Both the position numbers and the translations under genes were made by a program. Below are positions 37,186 to 44,087 of a stretch of DNA of 64,000 nt, one piece after another. The number at the start of each line of letters is the position of its first letter. The stretch's first letter is position 1. Location: contig NZ_PHNC01000020.1 in the NCBI RefSeq assembly GCF_003121295.1, positions 1-64,000 of the forward strand. The letters run 5' to 3'. The stretch is from Streptomyces orinoci. Its GTDB lineage: Bacteria > Actinomycetota > Actinomycetes > Streptomycetales > Streptomycetaceae. The notes under the pieces are model-generated. The model saw only the letters and a list, made by a program, of their open reading frames with translations. It had not been told where the DNA came from and did not search any database.

Positions 37186-37377
37186 CTACTTCTTCTTGTT
37201 CCAGTTGTCCCAGGTGGGCTGGTTGTTGAATGGCGAGGAAGACTTCCCCCAATTATCCCACGTCGGCTGGTTGTTGAATTTTGCGTGAACGGTCTTGGTC
37301 CGGAGACGGCCGTATGCGGTGACCAGCTCGTGCACTACGGAAGCGTCGGTGACAGTGAGCTGTTCCAGCAGTGTCAT
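37186..37377 (-). CDS. RiPP-like precursor peptide with two FNNQPTWDNW core repeats
   Basis: This is a 63-residue peptide, with GAAGGAG eight bases before the ATG at 37377. The first 33 residues form a helical, acidic-to-neutral leader (MTLLEQLTVTDASVVHELVT, then AYGRLRTKTVHAK). The C-terminal 30 residues are a core holding two identical decapeptides (F34-W43 and F50-W59), joined by GKSSSP and ended by NKKK. Each repeat contains F-N-N and W-D-N, that is, an aromatic residue two before Asn. This is the pattern that radical SAM enzymes crosslink into three-residue cyclophanes in known triceptide-type RiPPs. I recall a named actinobacterial family of multiple-cyclophane precursors (AmcA) with similar motifs but cannot verify it here. 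There is no Cys and no double-Gly site. No radical SAM gene is visible in the window. Confidence 0.78.
   Translation of the reverse strand: MTLLEQLTVTDASVVHELVTAYGRLRTKTVHAKFNNQPTWDNWGKSSSPFNNQPTWDNWNKKK
37201..37278 (-). repeat. Two tandem-like copies of the core-encoding 30-mer
   Basis: Codons 34-43 (37249-37278) and 50-59 (37201-37230) encode the same ten residues. The DNA differs at four codons, all silently (Pro, Thr, Asp and Asn codons: CCG ACG, GAT AAT against CCC ACC, GAC AAC). Identity at the protein level despite silent drift means that selection holds the peptide sequence. Confidence 0.9.
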
Positions 37378-37589
37378 GCGTCCTGCTCCTTCATCGCGGT
37401 GGTGCACAGCGCCATTACCAGTGCCTGCCGGGAGACACGACAGTAGTTCGTCTCTGTGGTCGTTAGGCTGCCCGACTCGAAGTAGCGGTTGCCGGCCTGT
37501 GCTCCCCGCGCGAGACACTGCCCTTCCCGCTAGTACGGCGGCTGTGAGCGCGGCCCGCCAACGCCCTTGGCCGGCCGTTGGTGATGACG

Positions 37590-37924
37590 TCATCCGGCCA
37601 GCCGGTGAAGATGGATCGCCAGGACGCCAAGGGCTTCCTTCTCGGGTGGGTAGATGTCGCGGCAGCCGCGAGGAGCTCTTCGCGGTTCAGGTCACCGCTG
37701 ATGGCGGTGATGTCTTCCGCGTCCGCCATGGCCTCGAAAGACGGGTATTCGACGAGCTTGACGACCCGAATACGAAAGGAGTCGTCGCCGGACCGGAACA
37801 CCAGCACCTGCCCTGCGGCGATCTTCCTCATGCTGGGGTAGCCGACGCGGACCTCCATCGTCTTGACGCCATCCTTGATCAGCTCAAGGTAGGGCTTGCG
37901 GATGTTGATCTACCGTTCGGTCAT
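37590..37924 (-). pseudogene. ASCH-domain gene with a premature stop and a frameshift
   Basis: Read from ATG 37924, the protein is MTER, then TAG at codon 5 (37910-37912, probably from CAG). It continues INIRKPYLELIKDGVKTMEVRVGYPSMRK..., a good ASCH (RNA-binding, PUA-like) domain with VLVFRSGDDSF and VEYPSFEAM. After EELLAAA the frame breaks near 37660-37665. One missing base there restores RDIYPPEKEALGVLAIHLHRLAG and a stop at 37590. Either lesion alone would stop normal product. Restart at ATG 37858 (MEVRVGYPSM) is possible but would still hit the frameshift. The start overlaps the stop of the upstream TPR fragment (ATGA), so the two were once coupled. Confidence 0.82.
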
Positions 37925-38373
37925 AAGGTGCCTTCCGGTGGTTGTGGTTGTCCGGCCGGGGGCAGCAGGCGTTCCTGGAAACCTCTCGCTGCCTCCAGCC
38001 GGGGATACCGGCGGGTGAGGAACGAGGCGAGTTCGCGAGCCCGGTTGCGAACAGAGCCCAGTACACGGGTGCTGCCAAGAGCCTGGTGGCCAAGGACGAG
38101 CGCATCCTGCGGCTCGCCGAGCAGGGCATGGGCAATGGCAAGGTCGATTCGTGCGATTGCCTCGCGGCTCGGGGACCGCGAGGCGGCCGGTGCCGTCTCA
38201 TAGACCACGACAGCGGATTCCGCAGCCTGCTGGGCCAGAACCGGGTTGCCGAGCCAGATGTGGGCACTGGCCGGAAAGGAGGTCAGGGCGTAGTCGGCCA
38301 GGGGCAGGAGTCCATATCGAAGCGCCGCTGGGGACGCGGTGATAGCAACCGGTACGCGTCCTGGGCTTGGCAA
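37921..38373 (-). pseudogene. C-terminal fragment of an XRE/TPR-type regulator
   Basis: About 150 residues resemble the C-terminal TPR region of actinobacterial helix-turn-helix regulators (SAHIWLGNPVLAQQAAESAVVVYE, REAIARIDLAIAHALLGEPQDALVLGHQAL, RNRARELASFLTRRYPRLEAARGF). The open frame begins only at a TTG at 38373, with a stop a few codons earlier. No HTH domain is found in the roughly 270 bp before the next gene. The N-terminal part therefore seems lost. Its stop overlaps the start of the ASCH pseudogene. Confidence 0.65.
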
Positions 38374-38639
38374 AAGGCAGTTATGAAGCCATCGCCGTCA
38401 CCATCCGCCACTGAGCCGGTTCGTACCGAGGAGACGCGGAGGTAGCACCCTGTCAGCGTCACCGAGCACCGCGGTCGGAACAGCGGGAGCGCAACCGCCG
38501 CACCCAATGGCCGTGTCGGCCTCTTCCCCAACCGAGCGCAGCCGTAGTGGAGATCTGTGCGAATGCTTCCGACGAGGGCAGGCGCTTCCTCAGCGGCTGA
38601 GCAGGCCGGCCGTGATCAGCATGTCCGGCAAGGCTGCCG

Positions 38640-39242
38640 TCATCCACGCTCCGCGTGGTGCACCACCCGTTCCAGCACCCAGATTCGCTCTTCGCCGTAC
38701 TGCTCGGCGCGTGCCAGCAGTTCGGCGGACGCCACCAGCATCAGGGCGAGAGCAACCGCTCGTGCCGGATTCGCATCCAGTTGACGAAACGGTGCGCTCA
38801 GCCAGGCATAGCGGTCTTCCGACAGGGACAACCGCCCGGGTACCACCACCATGGACTCCCTGCCGAGGTAGCGGTATTCGGGCGGCGATGTCGTCTCACA
38901 GGTCACCTGCCGCCGGAACCATTCGCGCGAATCCGGTGGCAGGAAGAACCCGACCTTCTTCGCCGCCCGGTCGATCTCAACGGGACCGACCGGCAGCTGT
39001 CTGCGGACGAGTTGATCGAAGGTCTCAACACCAAGCTGCTGGTTGACCACCACAACGTCGAAGAGCCGGCCCGCCGGAAGGGCGACCGGCTTGCGCGGAT
39101 CCATCTCCCAGATCTCACGGCATTCATGCGGCCTGTCAGCCGCCGTGGACAGCCACTCGGCCCCACGCCTAGTCAGCAACTGCACGCGGTCCTCACCCAG
39201 TTGGTCTCCGGGACGACCGTTCGGCCGCCGTGCGACCAGCAT
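38640..39242 (-). CDS. Bifunctional DNA primase/polymerase-like (prim-pol related) small protein
   Basis: This is a 200-residue protein resembling the short actinobacterial proteins annotated as bifunctional primase/polymerase N-terminal domain. The recognisable stretch is a GAEWLSTAADRP-like opening, PRKPVALPAGRLFDVVVVNQQLGVETFDQL, GPVEIDRAAKKVGFFLPP, then RESMVVVPG. The catalytic metal residues of true prim-pols are not obvious, so it may be a regulator-like derivative. A hydrophobic helix (AVALALMLVASAELLARA) lies near the end. No ribosome site is evident at 39242. It is divergent from the XRE gene over a repeat-rich control region. Confidence 0.5.
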   Translation of the reverse strand: MLVARRPNGRPGDQLGEDRVQLLTRRGAEWLSTAADRPHECREIWEMDPRKPVALPAGRLFDVVVVNQQLGVETFDQLVRRQLPVGPVEIDRAAKKVGFFLPPDSREWFRRQVTCETTSPPEYRYLGRESMVVVPGRLSLSEDRYAWLSAPFRQLDANPARAVALALMLVASAELLARAEQYGEERIWVLERVVHHAERG

Positions 39243-39277
39243 CGACCACAGGGCCCTGGCCAGTAGAGATGACGAGA

Positions 39278-39399
39278 GGTGACATGGGGTGACGCGAGCA
39301 GTGCCACCCCGTCACCGCACGTCGTCACCGGCGGTGGTGGAACTTATTGAGGAACCGCATATGCAGCGGAACCGAGATGCGTACCTTGGGTGAGGTGAC
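39278..39399. promoter_or_regulatory. Cluster of GTGAC/GTCAC sites with a long inverted repeat
   Basis: Five GTGAC/GTCAC pentamers lie in about 120 bp between divergent genes (near 39279, 39289, 39311, 39324 and 39395). Two of them are part of an inverted repeat, GGTGACATGGGGTG (39278-39291) against CACCCCGTCACC (39305-39316), perfect except for two extra bases. The arrangement fits a multi-site operator for the XRE regulator or the divergent prim-pol-like gene. Confidence 0.5.
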
Positions 39400-39462
39400 G
39401 GTTACAACTGCCAGTCCCCGTCAGGGGAGGCGGCCATAACAGATTCCGCGAAGCCCTTCGGC

Positions 39463-40830
39463 ATGCGTCTGAGGGAAGCTCGTAAGCGCCGCGGCTGGAG
39501 TCAGTTGCGCCTGATTACCGAAATGCGCGCCGCCGCCGCGCGTCACGGTAAGTCTCTGGTATCCGACGAAGGAGTGAAGCGCAGGGTCGCCAGTTGGGAG
39601 AACGGGCACAGCGTGCCCGACGAGTTCTACGGGACGGTCGTCTGTGAAGCTCTCGGAGTCACCACTGCCGAACTTGGACTGTGCCATTTGGCAGGAGACG
39701 ATGCCGAGTTCTTGGGAGCGCGCTACTCTCCGAGTCCTGAGGCCGCTATCAGCACCGTTGACCAGCTCTGGAGCGCGGACCTGCGTGGCTTCGAGCCACT
39801 GGTCACGTCGGAGGCGTCGGCACCAGCCTGGCACGAGGCCTCTCTGTATTGGCTAGTGGCCTCGCACCCCTGCCCCCCACCGGTTGCCATGAGCAGCAGC
39901 CCCCGAGTAGGGCTCGCTGACGTGGCGACGGTCAAAGCGACGACTGACGTCTTTGCCCAACTGGATGACCGGTTCGGTGGCAACCATGCTCGGCAGTCGC
40001 TGGTGCAGTACCTCAGCCGGGATGTCGCTCCACTGCTCAAGGGCCGGTATACGGAGTCCGTGGGACGTGCTTTGTTCGCCACGGTCGCGGAATCCACGCT
40101 CCTCGCGGGCTGGATGTGCTACGACGCCTGTCATCACGGTTTGGCTCAGCGCTACTTCCTCCAGGCACTGCGCTTGGCCCAGGACGGCAACGACCGCCGG
40201 CTGGCGGGGAGCATCCTGTCCGCCATGAGCCATCAGGCCACGTTTCTCGGGTACTTCACCGAGGCGGTAACCCTGGCCCGCGCGGCCCGGATGGGAATCT
40301 CCGGTGTGACAACGCCCACGCTCATGGCCCAGTTCCATGCCATGGAGGCTCGCGCTCTGGCTCGAACCGGCGACAATCGTGCATGCGAGTTGGCCCTCGC
40401 AGAGGCCACCAAGGCTTTGGAGAGCCGGAACCATGGGGACGAGCCGGAGTGGATCACTTACTTTGACGAATCCGAGTTGGCCGCCGAGGCCGCCCACTGC
40501 TTCCGCGATGTGAACCATGCGCGCCAGTGCGCAACCCATGCCGAGCAGGCGATGACCGGAAAGCATGTACGCAGCGACTTCTTCGCGACCATGGTGCTGG
40601 CCGACGCGCACCTATGTGCGGGGGAGCCCGAAGATGCCTGCCGAGTGGCCCTCGACGCCCTGGATCTCGGGGAACAGCTCAAGTCGGCGCGCTGTGTCGC
40701 CTACCTCAGCGAGTTCCGCAGACATATCACCGTTTACGGCGAAACGACCAGCGTCCGTGACTTCTGCGATCAGGCAGCCGACCACCACTTGTGGGTCGCC
40801 TCCGAATCCGGAGCCGGCCGGCGACTCTAG
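39463..40830 (+). CDS. XRE-family regulator with TPR-like C-terminal region
   Basis: This is a 455-residue protein. The N-terminal HTH is MRLREARKRRGWSQLRLITEM followed by RRVASWENGHSVPDEFYGTVVCEALGV. The remainder is all-helical TPR-like sequence (AQRYFLQALRLAQDGNDRRLAGSIL, EAVTLARAARMGISG, AEDACRVALDALDLGEQ-like), as in Streptomyces regulators that respond to small ligands or peptides. The ATG at 39463 lies 32 bp after the only strong ribosome site (GGGGAGG, 39424-39430). That site instead faces an in-frame ATA at 39436, which would give ITDSAKPFG before the annotated Met. Its stop codon overlaps that of the convergent phosphotransferase gene in one CTAG. Confidence 0.85.
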   Translation: MRLREARKRRGWSQLRLITEMRAAAARHGKSLVSDEGVKRRVASWENGHSVPDEFYGTVVCEALGVTTAELGLCHLAGDDAEFLGARYSPSPEAAISTVDQLWSADLRGFEPLVTSEASAPAWHEASLYWLVASHPCPPPVAMSSSPRVGLADVATVKATTDVFAQLDDRFGGNHARQSLVQYLSRDVAPLLKGRYTESVGRALFATVAESTLLAGWMCYDACHHGLAQRYFLQALRLAQDGNDRRLAGSILSAMSHQATFLGYFTEAVTLARAARMGISGVTTPTLMAQFHAMEARALARTGDNRACELALAEATKALESRNHGDEPEWITYFDESELAAEAAHCFRDVNHARQCATHAEQAMTGKHVRSDFFATMVLADAHLCAGEPEDACRVALDALDLGEQLKSARCVAYLSEFRRHITVYGETTSVRDFCDQAADHHLWVASESGAGRRL

Positions 40831-41753
40831 AACGGTCGCCAGCTCCTCCGGCTTCCCCCCGTCCTCAATGAGTCCATGCGCCGGGTGAACTCCTCGTCCG
40901 ACTTCTCGCTCGTCGAGACCTGTTTCCCCATCCAGGCCACCATCATCAACTCACGGATGTCTGCCAGGACTTCATACCCGGGCCAGTTCATGATGTCGAA
41001 GCCGTAGCAACGGACGAATCCCTCATACTCCCTTGGACTGTGCCAGGCAAACCGGTCGTAATAGACGGCAGTGAGTATGAGATCCCATTCGCGAGGCGCA
41101 AGAGCGAACCCATCGAGGTCGATGAGCACGGCCTGGCCGTCCCTCCCCCGCAACACATTCCCTACATTCGCGTCACCATGAATGACGCCGAAAGGGAGCT
41201 CAAAATCCAGCTTGTCGTAGTCCTTGTTGAGCTTGGCCGCCCGCCGCTCCAGAAACGCCCGGTCCTCCGGCGCCACTCCATCCAGATCGCGCATAGATGC
41301 CCAGACCTTCGCGAAAGGATCGAAGTACGGGAGCCCCAGTGACTCCGGTTCCTCCAACCCGTGGAGTCGGCGCAGCAGATCCGCCAGCTCCGCCACCGTC
41401 GCGTACTCCTCACGATCCTGCTCGCTCTGCCAGAAGGTGACGACCCGGCCAACCGCCGTCAACGGCTGCCGCATTCCCGGCACCAAGCGGGTAGCCGGGA
41501 ACTCCTCCGCCTCCAGCCACCGCGCGACCCGGACCGCCCGCCGCATCTCGCTCAGAGCCTCCGGATCCCGTGCAACCCGTACGACCACCGGCTCCGCCGT
41601 CAGCCTGAACACCGCATTGGACCCCAGCCGTACCAGCTCAGCGCCGGACGCCGTCAACCCCACAGCCCCACAGGCCTCTTTGAGCGCAACCCTCGCACAT
41701 TCCGCCGTGAAGTCCGACACACCACCCTGAGTCTCGCCGCCGCCCGGGATCAT
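40827..41753 (-). CDS. Aminoglycoside phosphotransferase-family protein
   Basis: This is a 308-residue kinase-like protein of the APH/choline-kinase family. ATP-site and catalytic motifs are visible: LGSNAVFRLTAEPVVVRVARD (Lys position replaced by Arg), GVIHGDANVGNVLR (catalytic loop, HGDxxxxN) and AVLIDLDGFALAPREWDL (DFD-like metal loop). TAGCGT, a -10-like hexamer, ends seven bases before the ATG at 41753, so it may be leaderless. Such genes often lie beside XRE regulators in Streptomyces. The substrate is unknown, and drug resistance should not be assumed. Confidence 0.82.
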   Translation of the reverse strand: MIPGGGETQGGVSDFTAECARVALKEACGAVGLTASGAELVRLGSNAVFRLTAEPVVVRVARDPEALSEMRRAVRVARWLEAEEFPATRLVPGMRQPLTAVGRVVTFWQSEQDREEYATVAELADLLRRLHGLEEPESLGLPYFDPFAKVWASMRDLDGVAPEDRAFLERRAAKLNKDYDKLDFELPFGVIHGDANVGNVLRGRDGQAVLIDLDGFALAPREWDLILTAVYYDRFAWHSPREYEGFVRCYGFDIMNWPGYEVLADIRELMMVAWMGKQVSTSEKSDEEFTRRMDSLRTGGSRRSWRPF

Positions 41754-41912
41754 GCAATCGACGCTACCGCCCGCACCACGACGACGTCAGGCCATGCAGA
41801 GGCCCCGACAACTCACAACCGAGAAAAGGACTTCAAGTCGGCCTGGTGGCCGCCCGGCCGGCGCAATCACCGCTGTCGCGGCGGGAAATCACGGCGTAGG
41901 AGAACCAGGAGA

Positions 41913-42262
41913 TCATGATTCCCTCGGTAAGCGGCAATCGGCGCGCATCGCATCCCAGTAGCCGCGGAAAACAGCGATCTTGCCTGGCTCACCGTTGGGG
42001 CCGTGGGCATCGACTACGGCGTACCGTTTTAGCCCGGGAGGACGAGCCCCGCTTCTTCTCCGAGTTCACGGGCGATGGCGTCCTCCGGGAGTTCGTTGTT
42101 GCTGTCACGCTTGCCGCCCAGGGAGCGGGTGCCCGGATCGCAGATGCCCGGGATATTGTCGCGGAGGTGCAGGAGTACTCCCCCTGGCAGTTGGTGATCA
42201 GGGCAGCGGTGCCCTTGGGTTCCTGCAAGCCCACGGAATCTCCTCGTTCCGACCGGGCGCCC
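41913..42262 (-). pseudogene. Frameshifted Nudix hydrolase relic
   Basis: Minus-strand fragments in three successive frames give one Nudix protein: GTAALITNCQG, then VLLHLRDNIPGICDPG and RSLGGKRDSNNELPEDAIARELGEEAGL (the Nudix box, with changes), then, after a stop, LKRYAVVDAHGPNGEPGKIAVFRGYWDAM. The frame changes lie near 42185 and 42030. The C-terminal part is missing. The gene is dead. It abuts the end of a nucleotide-sugar dehydrogenase relic. Confidence 0.72.
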
Positions 42263-42470
42263 CGAAATGGGGGCTTGGTGGGGCGCCCGAGCTGGCGGAT
42301 CGTCCAGCCGGCCGTCCGCCAGCGATCGGCGTCAAGGGTGTTACGGACATCAACCATCACCGCGCCATCGCCGGCGATCGTTCGCAGCTGTGCCGGATCG
42401 GCGTCGCAGGACTCGGGCCACTCATTGCCAGTACGTCCAGTTCGGGCGCCCCCCAGACCATCTGGAATCC
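42262..42470 (-). pseudogene. C-terminal relic of a UDP-glucose/nucleotide-sugar dehydrogenase
   Basis: The minus strand encodes NEWPESCDADPAQLRTIAG followed by VMVDVRNTLDADRWRTAGW and TIRQLGRP. This is the conserved C-terminus of nucleotide-sugar 6-dehydrogenases (TEWPEF...DxRNxLD...GW.Y...GRP). A weaker piece (GAPELDVLA) precedes it in another frame. The rest of the gene is absent. Confidence 0.7.
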
Positions 42471-42652
42471 ACGGCCCGAGTGCATCTGTACGAGGCCCGG
42501 CAACTGACCCATGGGCAACACAGCACCTCTCCGCCTGCTGAACGGGACTGCGCACTGACCTGGTGGCCCATGACCGACGCCATCACCGCTGCCACGGAAG
42601 GGCGCTTCCTCCTGCCGGCCGGGCCCCTTGCCCTGCTTCTCGCCGAGCGCGC

Positions 42653-43057
42653 TCAGACGTCGATCTCCCAATGGAGGGCACCTTTCTGGCTGGGGGATTC
42701 CAGCACCGCGACGAGTCCTGCCGCGTCGGCCCCTGGGGCGAGATCGACTGCGAGGTAGGTGCCGTGAAGCCATTCGTGAGGCAGTCCGACTTCGGTGACT
42801 TTGCCGTGCAGGAGATCGTGCAGCCGCTCCCCGTCTCGGTGCTCGGCGGCGAGCGCGACGCGCAGGGTGCGGTGGCCGGACTTCTCCACCACGGCGGACA
42901 CCATATGGTTGCCGTCGATGGTCACCACATCGCGGTAACAGATGCCATAGGTGAAGAAGGGCAGACAGGTGACCTCGAATCTGTCGTCGGCAATCCGGCG
43001 GGTCCACAACTGCTCGCGCCAGTCAGCCGTCCGCTTGGACAGATCAGCGCGGATCAT
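42653..43057 (-). CDS. DUF4265-type protein
   Basis: This is a 134-residue protein with the layout of DUF4265 proteins: an opening WREQLWTRRIADDRFEVTCLPFF, then YGICYRDVVTIDG, a central VVEKSGHRTLRVAL, and a C-terminal HGTYLAVDLAPGADAAGLVAVLESPSQKG. Family function is unknown. No good ribosome site precedes the ATG at 43057. DUF4265 genes are frequently found among small accessory genes in actinomycetes. The reading frame is intact, unlike its relic neighbours. Confidence 0.65.
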   Translation of the reverse strand: MIRADLSKRTADWREQLWTRRIADDRFEVTCLPFFTYGICYRDVVTIDGNHMVSAVVEKSGHRTLRVALAAEHRDGERLHDLLHGKVTEVGLPHEWLHGTYLAVDLAPGADAAGLVAVLESPSQKGALHWEIDV

Positions 43058-43240
43058 GTAGTTGGACGGGCCCCGACCGATTGGGGCCCCGTGCGTGATG
43101 ATGGTGATGGCGTACCTGCTGTGCGATCAGGGTGAAGGCGAGGCGTAAGCCGCAACCGGAGACTGGGGGGCTGCTGCGCCGGCCTCGTTGAGTACCGTGA
43201 GGGCTGCTTGAACCGATACACATATCGAGAGGCCGACACC

Positions 43241-43612
43241 ATGCTCACCGCCAGGTTCTTCTTCGACGCAGGGTCAGGCATAGTTCTCTGGGCGGCCACA
43301 CCCGAGACCAAGGAGGTGTGGGGGTACCCGATCGAGTTGGACAGACTACCGATCAGTCACGGCCTCCGCGACAACCTGGCCAGGCTGATTGCTCGTTACG
43401 ATACGTCGTTGAACTGGGATTACCCCCCGCACCCGGGACCGTGGCGTGAAGCGGAGTGCCAAGACTTCAACGAGGCGGTACACCAAGCGCTCGACCGCCT
43501 CCGCACCGAGCTCGGTCCGGCATGGCAGATTTACGACGAGTTCTACCCACTCCACGAAGACCCTGACCTCGACCGCTACCTAGCCGATCCAGCTGGCTTT
43601 GTCCGCACCTGA
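43241..43612 (+). CDS. Hypothetical protein
   Basis: This is a 123-residue soluble protein from ATG 43241 (MLTARFFFDAGSG), with GAGAGG eight bases upstream; an upstream ATG at 43208 is also in frame. The composition is acidic and rich in aromatic residues (SLNWDYPPHPGPW, YDEFYPLHEDPDLDRYLADP). I do not recognise a family. Coding character is good and no breaks are seen. Confidence 0.6.
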   Translation: MLTARFFFDAGSGIVLWAATPETKEVWGYPIELDRLPISHGLRDNLARLIARYDTSLNWDYPPHPGPWREAECQDFNEAVHQALDRLRTELGPAWQIYDEFYPLHEDPDLDRYLADPAGFVRT

Positions 43613-43795
43613 CCGCGCCGGACGCACTCGTCATCACTGCTGCGCCGGTGGCGTACGCCAACTACTTGATCCCTCAGAATCAGGCCAATCCGGCTAATCC
43701 GCCCCCGGGTTGACGCCGAAGACCCTTCAGTTCCGCGAACTCGCGGGCTTCTACGGTGTGTGAGTAGGCGAGGTACAGGATGTAGCGCTGAGCTT

Positions 43796-44047
43796 GCGGC
43801 AGCACCGATGTGCACCTCATCGCCAAACTCGGCGCCCAGTACCAGTACGGCAGAATCCAGTGGGGCGTCGGCCAGAATCGGTCCGGCCGTCTACCCCATC
43901 GGCGGCGGATCGGCCTACGAGTGGTCGAAGTTCGTCCCCATCCCCGGCGGCAGAGGCATCACCAACGTGTTCGCCCGCGCCTGCCTGATGGGTTCCGGTC
44001 AAATCTCCGGCGACGTCGAATCCGGCTCTGTCCCGCTGTCCTGGTGA
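43796..44047 (+). pseudogene. Truncated, frameshifted copy of the small secreted protein gene
   Basis: This is homologous to the last half of the gene at 34284-34757. It starts abruptly at GCGGCAGCACC (43796), with no signal peptide. Two bases are missing near 43876 (CAGAATCGG against CAGAACATCGG), which shifts the frame from HLIAKLGAQYQYG...GVGQN to GPAVYPIGGGSAYEW...SVPLSW. Both lesions make it non-functional. Yet the lectin gene after it is intact. Confidence 0.88.
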
Positions 44048-44056
44048 TCGCCCAGG

Positions 44057-44085
44057 CGAGGCTCACCTCGACGCCTTGGAGGCGT
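44057..44085 (+). promoter_or_regulatory. Double hairpin over the copy B lectin ribosome site
   Basis: These are the same two stems as at 34766-34794: CGAGG...CCTCG (44057-44070) and ACGCCT-TGG-AGGCGT (44071-44085) with the GGAGG inside the second stem. In this copy the upstream gene is broken, so any coupling through its translation should be altered. Confidence 0.5.
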
Positions 44086-44087
44086 AG

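Noticed and set aside
38640..39242. A plasmid replication gene
   Set aside because: It resembles prim-pol-related proteins, but no helicase domain, catalytic acidic triad or partition genes are seen; called only as a prim-pol-like protein.
40827..41753. An aminoglycoside resistance determinant
   Set aside because: Family membership is clear, but the substrate is not. The ATP-site Lys appears replaced, and such proteins are mostly of unknown role.
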